From NCBI GenBank assembly GCA_016194725.1, contig JACQAW010000099.1, forward strand, positions 1 to 15,393: a stretch of 15,393 bases of DNA. Reading direction: 5' to 3'. The notes beneath the pieces were generated by a model, which was not told the origin of the DNA, made no database searches, and saw nothing but the letters and a program-made list of their open reading frames with translations. The translations under genes were made by a program, and so were the position numbers. The stretch's first letter is position 1; every line of letters begins with the position of its first letter. Shown here piece by piece: positions 1 through 7,703 of this stretch. The stretch is from Deltaproteobacteria bacterium (GTDB taxonomy: Bacteria; Bdellovibrionota; UBA1018; UBA923).

Positions 1-189
1 TCGACAAACTGTGCTGGTGGCGGCGCTTCCGACTTCCAATATATCATGGAGGGCGGTTTTGGTGCTCCGAATGGCGCCGCGGGACCACCGCCGACGATAT
101 TCAAGTCGCCTGGTTTCAGCGATATCAGCGCTCAGGCAAAGTTCAAAGACACGAGCGGTACCGGCAGGCTTTTTATAAAATTTCCGTAA
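1..189 (+). CDS. 3' end of an unidentified protein (partial)
   Basis: The frame starting at base 1 is open to a TAA at 187-189 and gives 62 residues; the start lies outside the window. The tail is rich in Gly, Ala and Pro (motifs AGGGAS, GAAGPPPT) and ends in a strand-like segment (RLFIKFP). I see no recognisable domain. The stop lies 15 nt before the next start with a ribosome binding site between, so it is probably the preceding gene of the same operon. The Gly/Pro composition resembles the low-complexity part of the next protein, so a surface or exported protein is a reasonable guess but no more. Confidence 0.6.
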   Translation, partial: STNCAGGGASDFQYIMEGGFGAPNGAAGPPPTIFKSPGFSDISAQAKFKDTSGTGRLFIKFP

Positions 190-191
190 GC

Positions 192-197
192 GGAGAG
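192..197 (+). promoter_or_regulatory. Ribosome binding site of the FecR-domain gene
   Basis: GGAGAG lies 7 nt before the ATG at 205. It supports that start, which also begins a good signal peptide. Confidence 0.7.
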
Positions 198-204
198 CAT
201 AACG

Positions 205-3200
205 ATGAAATCGCGTTCAGTAATTCTGGGAATGTTTGCGGTCGGTGCACTTTCATTTGCAGGCGCGGCGCATTCCGCCGAAAGCGACGAGGCCGCGGGC
301 CGCGTGGTGCTTGCCAGCGGCAAGCCCGAGCGAATCGATAAAACAGGCAAGCATTCGCCGCTTCATGAAGGCATGAAAATCTATGTGGGCGACAATATCA
401 TCACCAGCAAAGATGGGGGTGCGCGAATCGTATTGAAAGACGAAAGCGAGCTCAACGTCGGATCGAACAGCAAGATCGAGATCCAGAGTTTTGAGGCGAA
501 CAAACCCTCGATGCTCAAGATGGTCTATGGTTTGTTTCGCGCGAAGGTCAGCAAGAGTCTGACGGACGATACGAAGATGGTGATCCAGTCGGGCAACTCG
601 GTGATGGGCGTGCGTGGCACGGATTTCGAAACCTCGCTCAATCCTGAAAACCGCATCACCTCGCTGGTGACGTTTGACGGGGCGGTAGCCATGGCGAAGT
701 CAGAGGCACCGGCGATGCCAATTCTACCGCAAGGCGACGGCAAGGCTCTTTCCGATGCCGTGAAACTTGCAAAGGGAGCACCACCTGAGATATCCACGCA
801 ACAGGCCGAAGCAATCGCGGGTGTGGCCCGTGTCGCTGCGGGCGCCGTGACGCCCATCGTGAGTGCGACCGATGCGAAAGCGATGGCCGATACCGCGCGA
901 GCCGCGGCTGATGCGACGCTGCCGAAGTTCAGCGTCAGCGACGCCAAGGCAATGGCGGATGCCGTAAAGGCAGTGGCCGCCGGGACCAATCCCACGCCCT
1001 TGGAAACCCGGGTAATGGAAAATATGAGCAAGCTCGCGGCTTCCGTGGCTTCGGGCGGGACCGTGCAGTTGAGTCCCGAGCAGACCAAAGAGGTGGCGAA
1101 GTTCAACGACTTCGCGAAGTCGAATGTGGACCCGACGAAGCTTTCGCCGGCCGCCGCTCAAGCCGTCGCGAGAACCGAAGCAGCCGCCGACAGGATCGCC
1201 TCGTTGCCGACGCCTACCGTAGAGCAGGCCAGAGCGATGGCCGTGATTCAGAAACTCGACCTCGCTGCGGCGGGCGGCAAGCCCGTGCAGCTCAATCCCG
1301 CCCTTCTTAGGGACGTGAAGCTCGTGGGTGACGTTGCCCGAGAGCATCTTGATCCGGCCAGGCAGTCGGCCGACGTGGCTCAAGCGATAACTAAAACCGT
1401 GGCGCTCGCGACCAAGATTGAATCGATGCCGACCCCCACTGCCGAGCAGGTCAAGGCGTTAGTCGAGGTTCAGAAAGCGACTGCAAGCGCGGTGGCAGGC
1501 AAACCTATCGAGCTCACTCAAGCTCAGGCCAAGGCCATGGTCGAAGTCCAACGCCTCGCTGGCGATGTGATCAGGCAGAGCGGAGGCGCCGAGGTGCCGC
1601 CTACTTTGGCCCATACGTTGAGCGCGATGGAAAAAATCGGTAATAGCGCGGCTTCGCCGCCGCCAGCGCTGACGGCCGAGCAGGTCAAAGCCATCGCCGA
1701 TGTGCAGAAGCTGGCCTCGGCCGTCGGTCGCCAGCCGGCGCCGACCGAGCTGACGCCGGCTTTGGCAAAGGCGATGCAGGAAGTCGAAAAACTTGCGCTT
1801 GCGACCGTGACGCGCACCGGAATTGCGCCGGCCCCAGAGCAGGCGCAGGCGCTGGGTCGCTTCAACACCTTGGCGGAAAACGGGGTCGCCGCTGCGGCTG
1901 CTCCGGCAGTGTCGCCTCTGCAGCTGGTAAAGACGGTCGAAAATCCGGACAAGGCAGTCCTCTGCGGCAAAGGGCAATTCGCGAGTGTTTCTCCTGTGGG
2001 TGGGGCGCCGACTACTCCAGTGAAGATTTCGCCATCCCAGCTCGAGGCGATGAAGTCTGCTTCGGTATCTTCTCGTGAGTCGGGGACCTCTGCCGTCGGC
2101 GGCGCAAGAAACGGCGCTGTGATCTCGCCCGTTCCGCCGGGCATGGACGCGAGAGCTGTTGCAGGCGACGTCAGCGAAATCCGCGCCGCGATCTCGAAGA
2201 CAGTGGGCGCTGCGACCGCTGCGGAGTCGTTAGGTGGAAATGGCACGCCGGAAAAAGCCATGAATCGCACGGGGCTGGCTGCCGAGCTGGCAGCCCGCGC
2301 GGCAGCGCCGCCGGCCGAAGGATTCTTCGATGCGAAGACCGGACGATCGGCGCAGGCCGCAGGCGGATTTATCGATATCCAGAAGGGTATCTATGTACCG
2401 CCGCCACCTGGAAGCTCTTTTGACGCCGTGGCCGGCGTTTATGTTCCGCCACCTGCGATGGGTACCTTCAGTGCAGCTGGCGGGTATATTCCGCCGGATG
2501 GCTTGAAGTTGGATGCTCAAAAAGGCTTCATTGTCGCCGATGCCAGAGCATTTGCCAATGCGAACGCAATTCGAGTGGCCGGCCCGAACGGAACGCTGCC
2601 TTCGGGAAATCAGGGGCAAGGCATGCAAGGACAAGGCACCCAAGCGGGGCCGGGAACTTCCGGTGCTCCAGGTATGCCCAACCCGGGTATGGCCGGTAAT
2701 GATCCCATCAGAGCGGCTGGTGGACTTCCACCGGGCACGACGCTGGGTGCCGATCCACTCCAGACGTTTGCCGGAATGCCAAAGAGTGCGCCGATAGGTA
2801 TGGATCCTGCTCAAGCCGGTGGGTTCAATCAGGCTAATGTCAGAGGTGTCGATCCATTCGGTCCCGCCGGCGCTGGGGCCGGCATATCGGGTGGACCTGC
2901 AGGCTACGGTGGGGCGTTGGGAATTGCTGGGCCGAACATGGTAGGGATGATACCTAACGGTGGAATGATGCCAAACGGCGTAATGGTGGGTGGTTTTGCG
3001 CCCGGTGGTTTTGCGCCCGGTGGTTTTGCGCCCGGTGGTTTTGCGCCCGGTGGTTTTGCGCCCGCTGGTGGTTTTGCGCCCGCTGGTGGTTTTGCGCCTG
3101 TTGCTGGATTTCCGACTGGGAGCATCGGTGATCCGTATGCTGGAATAGCGGGACCTTATCCGGTGGGTCCAGTCCCTGGGGGATACATCGATCCCTATTT

Positions 3201-3348
3201 TACGGGAATCCAGCCGGTGTATCCAACCTACAACCCGTTTCTTTGTCCGCCTTATTGCGATCCTTATGCTCAACCTGGAACGCCGATCACGACGACTGCG
3301 ACCGGGACACAGACAACTACGGTTAACTTTACGATCACCGTTAATTGA
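205..3348 (+). CDS. Exported FecR-domain protein with alanine-rich helical repeats and Gly/Pro-rich C-terminus
   Basis: This is a 1047-residue protein with an N-terminal signal peptide (residues 1-25, cleavage after AHSA). Residues ~30-165 fit a FecR domain: GRVVLASGKPERI, a GD.I.T..GGARIVL-type strand pair, then MVIQSGNSVMGVRGTDFE, typical of the iron-independent FecR-like periplasmic family. Residues ~180-570 are an Ala-rich helical region in which a ~15-residue motif of the type T.AQAKAM.EVQKLA recurs at least seven times (near 219, 242, 335, 409, 435, 487, 514). Residues ~706-780 hold four short repeats of the type FDA..G.YVPPP. Residues ~790-1000 are Gly/Pro/Met-rich, with seven GGFAP units near 929-965. 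The end is Tyr/Pro-rich and finishes in a Thr-rich, strand-like tail. The gene immediately downstream encodes a TPR-barrel protein, so the two probably act together at the envelope. The FecR call is confident; the function is unknown. Confidence 0.85.
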   Translation: MKSRSVILGMFAVGALSFAGAAHSAESDEAAGRVVLASGKPERIDKTGKHSPLHEGMKIYVGDNIITSKDGGARIVLKDESELNVGSNSKIEIQSFEANKPSMLKMVYGLFRAKVSKSLTDDTKMVIQSGNSVMGVRGTDFETSLNPENRITSLVTFDGAVAMAKSEAPAMPILPQGDGKALSDAVKLAKGAPPEISTQQAEAIAGVARVAAGAVTPIVSATDAKAMADTARAAADATLPKFSVSDAKAMADAVKAVAAGTNPTPLETRVMENMSKLAASVASGGTVQLSPEQTKEVAKFNDFAKSNVDPTKLSPAAAQAVARTEAAADRIASLPTPTVEQARAMAVIQKLDLAAAGGKPVQLNPALLRDVKLVGDVAREHLDPARQSADVAQAITKTVALATKIESMPTPTAEQVKALVEVQKATASAVAGKPIELTQAQAKAMVEVQRLAGDVIRQSGGAEVPPTLAHTLSAMEKIGNSAASPPPALTAEQVKAIADVQKLASAVGRQPAPTELTPALAKAMQEVEKLALATVTRTGIAPAPEQAQALGRFNTLAENGVAAAAAPAVSPLQLVKTVENPDKAVLCGKGQFASVSPVGGAPTTPVKISPSQLEAMKSASVSSRESGTSAVGGARNGAVISPVPPGMDARAVAGDVSEIRAAISKTVGAATAAESLGGNGTPEKAMNRTGLAAELAARAAAPPAEGFFDAKTGRSAQAAGGFIDIQKGIYVPPPPGSSFDAVAGVYVPPPAMGTFSAAGGYIPPDGLKLDAQKGFIVADARAFANANAIRVAGPNGTLPSGNQGQGMQGQGTQAGPGTSGAPGMPNPGMAGNDPIRAAGGLPPGTTLGADPLQTFAGMPKSAPIGMDPAQAGGFNQANVRGVDPFGPAGAGAGISGGPAGYGGALGIAGPNMVGMIPNGGMMPNGVMVGGFAPGGFAPGGFAPGGFAPGGFAPAGGFAPAGGFAPVAGFPTGSIGDPYAGIAGPYPVGPVPGGYIDPYFTGIQPVYPTYNPFLCPPYCDPYAQPGTPITTTATGTQTTTVNFTITVN
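2989..3099 (+). repeat. In-frame tandem repeat (five 15-bp plus two 18-bp units) encoding GGFAP
   Basis: Five identical units of ggtggttttgcgccc run from 2989 to 3063. Two 18-bp units that add an Ala codon follow at 3064-3081 and 3082-3099. All units keep the frame, giving five GGFAP and two AGGFAP repeats. DNA-level identity, not only protein similarity, points to recent slippage. Unit-number changes would lengthen or shorten the protein without breaking the frame. Confidence 0.95.
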
Positions 3349-3351
3349 CTC

Positions 3352-3358
3352 GAAGGGA
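3352..3358 (+). promoter_or_regulatory. Ribosome binding site deciding the start at 3363
   Basis: GAAGGGA lies a few bases before ATG 3363. The longest open frame would begin at a TTG (3345) overlapping the previous stop. The site lies downstream of that TTG, so ATG 3363 is the better start. Confidence 0.6.
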
Positions 3359-3362
3359 AGAT

Positions 3363-5018
3363 ATGAACTGCATCCATGTGAGGTGGTATTTCGGAGTTCT
3401 CGGAAGTTTGATTCTTTTCGCCGGTGCAGCGGCTCAGGCGGGTAGCGCGGCGCGCGAGCAGGCCTTGAAAAGAGCGCTGGCCGAGTTTGAGCAGGGCGGT
3501 TATGGCCAGACGGTGGCGATTTTGGATCAGCTCGGCAGCAAAGACAGGACGGAACTCCCTATCCTGTATTGGAGTGGACTCGCGAAATTCAAGCTCCAGG
3601 CGTTTGACGACGCCATTCGTCGGCTGAGCAAGGTTGTGCAGGGCAACTCCGAGCGGCAGTTTGCCGATGCGGCTTTCGTGCTAGGTCAATCCTACTATGC
3701 GACCCAGCAGTTTCGCGAGGCCCGCAAGGCTTTTCAGCAGTCGCTCAGCCAAAAGTATAAACCAGGGGCGTCGTTGTATTACATCGGCTACTGCGACAAC
3801 CTTCTTGGCAACGATGAGAAGGCACTGGCGAGTTATTCGAGGATTCTCGCGCTTGGGCCAAAGGAAGACGACATGAAGCAGTCGGCGCAGCTTCAGATCG
3901 GCGATTTATACTACGAACGGGCCAGAAACATCAAAGACGAGAAAAAGCAGCGCGATGCATTTCTGAAGAACGTGGCACCGGCCTATGACAAGACAGCGAG
4001 CATGAAAGCCGGCACTACGTATGCCGAGCAGGCTAAGCTTAAAGCGGCGCAGATCAGAGCCAGATTCAGGGCTCCGGCTGCTACCGAAACTTCAACGAGC
4101 CAGATACCGCATACGGCGAGCGGTGCCGCGCGGCCAATAAACAATTTTGTTCTGCGCGTCACCCAAGATGTCAAATACGATTCGAATTTGACCAACCAGT
4201 CTGACGGTAAGCTTAACAAGGTCGCGTATACCGGCTCGGGTCTCGAGAAGACCTCTCTTAATGCCAAATACGAGCTGCTCTTCAGCGATTGGGTTGTCGT
4301 AACTCCTGAGCTCGCGTTCGACATGACGGTGCACCAGCGACAGGACGATGCGAATATCTTCCCATTCGATAATACCAATACCGCGCCCGCTGTCCGCGCG
4401 CGTCTCGACCACAAGCTGTGGACCAAGCCGGCTGCAGTGCTGCTCGAAACCGAATACCAGTACGCGACCCGCGACTACACGGGAAAGCATACACGGTTCA
4501 GCTTTTACACGATGACCAATAACTTCATCGCAGGCGAGCGCTTCGATTATTTCAGCATCGGCAGCACGACGGTCAAAGGGAATCTCAAACTTGTTCAGAA
4601 CGAGTCCAACGCCCAAAACATGGTCGCGCCGGGCCTGGATCTTAGTCAGGTTGTCGCGGTCGGCCGGGGTTACAGCATAAATGTGGGTGGCGGCTTCGAG
4701 GTGCAGCGCGCGAAAAACGAATTCTTCGATCAACGCACCTACCGCGCCAACGTGAGCCATTCGCGGCCAAATCTTTTCTGGGGCACGAACGTTGATGTCG
4801 CCCTTTCGATGTCGCTCACGGATACGATGCACCAGGATCCCGCCCGCGGCACCGAAAAGAACTTCAGCCCGAGCTTTACGTTCACCAAGAACACCACGTT
4901 CTTGTGGAATGTTTCGTTTGGCGCCAACTACACTTTTACCCGCAACTTATCGAGCGACAAAGCCAACTATGACTATGGGAAACATGTATTCGGAATCAAC
5001 GCAGTGGTTACGCTCTGA
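3363..5018 (+). CDS. Exported TPR protein with C-terminal outer-membrane beta-barrel
   Basis: This is a 551-residue protein with a signal peptide (residues 1-26, hydrophobic FGVLGSLILFAGAAAQAG). Residues ~30-235 form tetratricopeptide-like helical pairs, for example ALAEFEQGGYGQTVAIL and AAFVLGQSYYATQQFREARKAF. Residues ~260-551 alternate polar and hydrophobic residues with many aromatics and Asn, as in outer-membrane barrels, and end in a strand-like FGINAVVTL. The last residue is Leu, not the usual Phe or Trp. TPR-plus-barrel proteins are known as export or assembly ports for polysaccharides and surface proteins. Here the partner would be the FecR-domain protein encoded 14 nt upstream; that pairing is inferred from adjacency. 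An alternative TTG start at 3345 adds six residues but lacks a binding site. Confidence 0.8.
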   Translation: MNCIHVRWYFGVLGSLILFAGAAAQAGSAAREQALKRALAEFEQGGYGQTVAILDQLGSKDRTELPILYWSGLAKFKLQAFDDAIRRLSKVVQGNSERQFADAAFVLGQSYYATQQFREARKAFQQSLSQKYKPGASLYYIGYCDNLLGNDEKALASYSRILALGPKEDDMKQSAQLQIGDLYYERARNIKDEKKQRDAFLKNVAPAYDKTASMKAGTTYAEQAKLKAAQIRARFRAPAATETSTSQIPHTASGAARPINNFVLRVTQDVKYDSNLTNQSDGKLNKVAYTGSGLEKTSLNAKYELLFSDWVVVTPELAFDMTVHQRQDDANIFPFDNTNTAPAVRARLDHKLWTKPAAVLLETEYQYATRDYTGKHTRFSFYTMTNNFIAGERFDYFSIGSTTVKGNLKLVQNESNAQNMVAPGLDLSQVVAVGRGYSINVGGGFEVQRAKNEFFDQRTYRANVSHSRPNLFWGTNVDVALSMSLTDTMHQDPARGTEKNFSPSFTFTKNTTFLWNVSFGANYTFTRNLSSDKANYDYGKHVFGINAVVTL

Positions 5019-5092
5019 GCGAGGTTTTCTCCACAACGAGGCTTGATGCTCACCCACCGGGCTGCCACCTAATATCTTGGGTTTGCGAAGCA

Positions 5093-5944
5093 TCATTTTC
5101 CGGCCGGTAACCGCTCTTTGCCCAGCTCTTCCTCGCGCACGTCGTTGACGCCACCTCGAAAAAGGAAGCTGCGCTGCATGCCCCGCACCAGAGTGACCGT
5201 CTCATTAAGGAGCTCGACAAGTTTTTTCGTTCCCTGCGGCAGGCTTTGCGCGCTTTCCGACACACCGGGAGCAAGCTTCGCCAGCTCTCGCGTAAGCACC
5301 GCGAAGTTTGCCATGACCGTCGAAAAGTCTTCCCCCATTTTAGGGCCCTTTGAGATAAAGTTCGGCAGCGTTCGGCGCAAGTCGTCGCTCGTCACCCGCA
5401 AATTCTCGACCAGCCGCTTGACGTTGCCCTGGCTGCCCATCTGTTGCAGGATGTTCAAGGCTTCCGTGGAAAACTTTTCCAGATTTTCCACCAGCTGGCC
5501 CACCTTTTTCGCGCTCATCGCGTCCACGATGTCAGCCTGCCCCTCGGAAGGCAGATTGCTCATCGGCGCAAGCGCCGCCTGGTCGCCCGAGCCCACCGAG
5601 ATATCGAAGATCTTCTCGCCCAGGAACGTGGGTCTGATCAGCCGGACGCGGCTGTCACGCCTGATCCAGTCCAGATAACTCTTGAAAACGACGAATTCGA
5701 TCTCGACCTCGCCGCCCTTTTGCAGCTCAATTTTTTCGATTGAACCCACCTTAATGCCGGCCATCAGTACCGGAGTGCCCACGCGAATGGCCGCTGCATT
5801 CTCCAGATGAGTAAAGAACGTCACCTTCGGCTCGAACCAGCCCTTTTTCGCCAGGATGCTCAAGGTTGACAGCACCGTGCCCGCGATGGCGAGCAGCACG
5901 AAAAGCCCCGCGATGCGCTCGACGCGATTGAACTTCAATCTCAT
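5093..5944 (-). CDS. MlaD-like MCE-domain protein (last gene of MCE operon)
   Basis: This is a 283-residue protein with one N-terminal membrane anchor (~residues 12-32) and an MCE domain at ~39-118. The MCE features are RVGTPVLMAGIKVGSIEKIEL and RPTFLGEKIFDISVGSGD, both typical of the family. The long tail (~135-265) is helical, probably coiled coil, and ends in a charged stretch. MCE proteins form hexameric rings in the periplasm that carry phospholipid or other lipids between membranes, fed by a permease and an ATPase in the inner membrane. The ATG overlaps the ATPase stop by 4 nt. A good GGAGG site lies 7 nt upstream (complement of 5952-5956), inside the ATPase gene. No MlaB or MlaC homologue is in the window. 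The domain call is confident; the substrate is unknown. Confidence 0.9.
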   Translation of the reverse strand: MRLKFNRVERIAGLFVLLAIAGTVLSTLSILAKKGWFEPKVTFFTHLENAAAIRVGTPVLMAGIKVGSIEKIELQKGGEVEIEFVVFKSYLDWIRRDSRVRLIRPTFLGEKIFDISVGSGDQAALAPMSNLPSEGQADIVDAMSAKKVGQLVENLEKFSTEALNILQQMGSQGNVKRLVENLRVTSDDLRRTLPNFISKGPKMGEDFSTVMANFAVLTRELAKLAPGVSESAQSLPQGTKKLVELLNETVTLVRGMQRSFLFRGGVNDVREEELGKERLPAGK

Positions 5945-6630
5945 GCGGCGGCCTCCACGATTTGCAGCCCGCGCCGCGAGATATCGACAGCGCTGAAGTC
6001 GAAATACCGGGTAAAGGACTCATCTTCCGAAGCAAAGTAAAGGTGGCGCAACAAGCCGCCGGCCTGCAGGCTTTTAATGAGCTCGATCAGCACGGTCTTG
6101 TGCTTGCCGTCCAAGCCACCGGTAGGGTCGTCGAGCAGCAGCAGCTGCGGCTCGTGAATAATCGCCCTCGCCAGCAGGCATGCCTTTCTTTGTCCGTTCG
6201 ATGCGAATGCGGGCCGCAGCTCGCTTACCGCCGAAAGCTCAAACAGCTTGCAGTAGCGCGTCACACGGGCCTCGGCCTCGTCGGCGGAGCGATCGCGGTG
6301 AAAAAAGAATGGCAACATCAGATTCTGACGAATGGTGCGATTTGAAATCAAGCCTCCGCTATCAAAAGCGTAGCCGGTCCTTAGCCGATACGGCGCGTAC
6401 TCCTCAAAGCTCATCTGGGATACATCGAGCCCGTTGACCAGGTACCGGCCACCCGTGGGTTCCTGAATGCCGGCCAGCAGCTTCAGCAGCAAGGACTTTC
6501 CGGCTCCGTTGGAAGCCCTCACCTGAAAGGTGCCATTCATGGGAAACTCGAAGTTCACTGCATCAAACACCGGCTTGCTGCCTTGCTGCTCCAAAGACAG
6601 GTTTTCGAACTTCAGCGTCTCAATATTCAT
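5941..6630 (-). CDS. MlaF-like ABC ATPase of MCE operon with altered catalytic motifs
   Basis: This is a 229-residue ABC-type ATPase with no membrane segment, placed between the permease and MCE genes as is usual for lipid-transport ABC systems. The Walker A is ASNGAGKS (residues 39-46): the first Gly is Ala, but Lys and Ser are kept. The Q-loop reads GYAFDSGG, with Asp90 where Gln is expected. The signature is ASNGQ (143-147) instead of LSGGQ. Walker B is LLLLDDP, with Asp168 where the catalytic Glu normally sits. The H-loop region (YFASEDESF, ~198-206) has Glu or Ser where His is expected. The fold and length are normal and the frame is clean, so this is not simple decay. ATP binding looks possible; normal hydrolysis is doubtful. 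It overlaps both neighbours by 4 nt, indicating translational coupling. Confidence 0.88.
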   Translation of the reverse strand: MNIETLKFENLSLEQQGSKPVFDAVNFEFPMNGTFQVRASNGAGKSLLLKLLAGIQEPTGGRYLVNGLDVSQMSFEEYAPYRLRTGYAFDSGGLISNRTIRQNLMLPFFFHRDRSADEAEARVTRYCKLFELSAVSELRPAFASNGQRKACLLARAIIHEPQLLLLDDPTGGLDGKHKTVLIELIKSLQAGGLLRHLYFASEDESFTRYFDFSAVDISRRGLQIVEAAA

Positions 6631-7334
6631 ACGCCAGCCACCAGCCGGAACTGCCTGAGATAGAAGATCATCGTAGCGCTCAACGTCGTGACGGCGACAA
6701 GCCCGATGCTGACCAGCACCGCCCTGGTGGTTGCCTGCGGAATCTCGTGCGGGCTGCTGCCCACATGCAGGCCTTCATAACAGGCAACAGTGAAGATGAT
6801 CGTGCCGTTGGCAATGCCCTTGGCAAGAAACAGGAACAGGTCAGCCGAGGCAAACCCATCCGAAAGCGCCGAGGTATAAGCCGAGAACGAAAGGTCGTGA
6901 AAAAACAGGGTAACCCCATAGCCGCCAATGAGCGCCACCGAGTTGATGTAGAAAGTCAGGCACACGCAGCATACGATTCCCGCCAGCAACCGCGGAAAAA
7001 CAATATAGCTCAGCGGGCCAAGCTCGCGCACAACCACCACGATCATCAGGCGGGCAACGGTATCGATCGTGCCCAGAAAAGAGAGCACCGAGGCGTTCAG
7101 GATGACGGCGCCGCCGACGGCCAGCCCCAATATTCCCACGATGGGCAACGCCTCCCAGCCCGTATAGTAAATCTGAGTCAGAATCACGCTCAAAATCGAA
7201 CGGCGCGATCCCCGCTCATCCAGTATTCCGGCTTTGACGGACAGGTACGCCAGCGCAGGCAGCCGCGCGAAATACCTCAGTCGCGTGACCAGGCCATGCC
7301 CCCAGGAGTCGGTATAGCGTAATATCATCTCCAT
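6627..7334 (-). CDS. MlaE-like permease of MCE operon, lacking the ATPase-contact loop
   Basis: This is a 235-residue membrane protein. The family call rests on VVVRELGP (residues ~100-107), FPRLLAG (113-119) and the C-terminal VACYEGLHVG and ATTRAVLVSI (~183-210), all matching MlaE-type permeases. Between RELGPLSYIV and FPRLLAG, typical members carry roughly 37 more residues (the GRAG..AE.G.M..TEQ..AL..M loop). Here they are absent, with the two flanks joined near bases 6996-7013. This loop is where the family has its most conserved, cytoplasm-facing segment contacting the ATPase. The reading frame is clean on both sides. It is the first gene of the operon. No strong binding site precedes the ATG at 7334; a second ATG at 7328 is an alternative. 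Confidence 0.85.
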   Translation of the reverse strand: MEMILRYTDSWGHGLVTRLRYFARLPALAYLSVKAGILDERGSRRSILSVILTQIYYTGWEALPIVGILGLAVGGAVILNASVLSFLGTIDTVARLMIVVVVRELGPLSYIVFPRLLAGIVCCVCLTFYINSVALIGGYGVTLFFHDLSFSAYTSALSDGFASADLFLFLAKGIANGTIIFTVACYEGLHVGSSPHEIPQATTRAVLVSIGLVAVTTLSATMIFYLRQFRLVAGV

Positions 7335-7491
7335 CTATTCATTTCGGCAGGCAGGGCGCTTATGCTGAGAGTGGGCAGAAGTTGCCCAAACGAAAAAGCC
7401 GTTTAAACGCATCCTGTGCACCCCTGTTGGGTGGCGCCCACTTTTGATCCGGGTCAGAACGGATCGAACTGCTGCGTTAGGGCTTGCAAGT
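7335..7491. other. Non-coding upstream region of the MCE operon
   Basis: This stretch, with the repeat that follows, forms a 369-bp gap without a convincing gene. It should contain the promoter of the minus-strand MCE operon. I could not pick out convincing -35/-10 boxes. The inverted repeats at 7372-7409 are listed separately. Bases ~7434-7470 (a gcccacttttgatccgggtc-type string) remind me of the ends of IS21-type elements, but no transposase is nearby. Confidence 0.4.
7372..7409. promoter_or_regulatory. Cluster of inverted repeats upstream of MCE operon (possible operator)
   Basis: TGGGCA (7372-7377) and TGCCCA (7383-7388) flank a 5-nt spacer. AAACG (7388-7392) is mirrored by CGTTT (7400-7404), which is itself the left half of the perfect 10-bp palindrome CGTTTAAACG (7400-7409). 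They lie 38-75 nt before the permease start, where a regulator could bind. No regulator is encoded nearby, so the role is inferred from position only. Confidence 0.3.
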
Positions 7492-7677
7492 GGTGACTCT
7501 CAAATAGACAGTGTTCTGATGCGAGGAGTGGTCCCCAAAGTTAAGACTCAGGCCGGTACCCGTCTCACCGGAAGACTGTGGGCCGCGCCAGCGGCAAGGT
7601 TGGCATTGAAATCAATACGCTGACGTCCGGTGCCGGTTTTTCGGCGCCCCGGGGCCAGCGAGGCCTGGCAATTGCAA
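7492..7677 (+). repeat. Duplicated leader element, copy A
   Basis: This 186-bp sequence aligns without gaps to 12428-12613 at a fixed offset of 4936, with 13 mismatches by hand count. It ends 26 nt before the ATG at 7704, just short of the ribosome binding site. It contains several potential hairpins: 7553-7571 (CCGGT/ACCGG), 7582-7595 (GCCGC/GCGGC, 4-nt loop), 7605-7616 (ATTG/CAAT) and 7629-7648 (GGTGCCG/CGGCGCC). Two of the substitutions between copies fall in loops (7562, 7590), and one (7643) breaks a pair of the last hairpin in copy B. It may be a structured 5' untranslated region, a promoter-carrying module or a degenerate mobile element. I do not recognise a known riboswitch in it. Confidence 0.9.
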
Positions 7678-7688
7678 ATCTCTTCCCT

Positions 7689-7695
7689 GGGAGAG
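7689..7695 (+). promoter_or_regulatory. Ribosome binding site deciding the start at 7704
   Basis: GGGAGAG lies 8 nt before ATG 7704. The frame is open upstream to a GTG at 7578 inside the repeat, but this site and the signal peptide favour 7704. Confidence 0.7.
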
Positions 7696-7703
7696 AAAAC
7701 AAT

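Noticed and set aside
2230..3273. 347-residue open frame on the minus strand opposite the FecR gene
   Set aside because: It is a shadow of the repetitive FecR coding region: no binding site, an odd Arg/Thr/Lys-rich composition and no domain.
7427..7470. Possible remnant of an IS21-type end (cacttttgatccgggtc-like string)
   Set aside because: Resemblance is from memory and short; no transposase, no matching opposite end and no target duplication were seen.
7492..7677. Known riboswitch (cobalamin or cyclic-di-GMP class) in the repeated leader
   Set aside because: I looked for the conserved core strings of these classes and could not match them.
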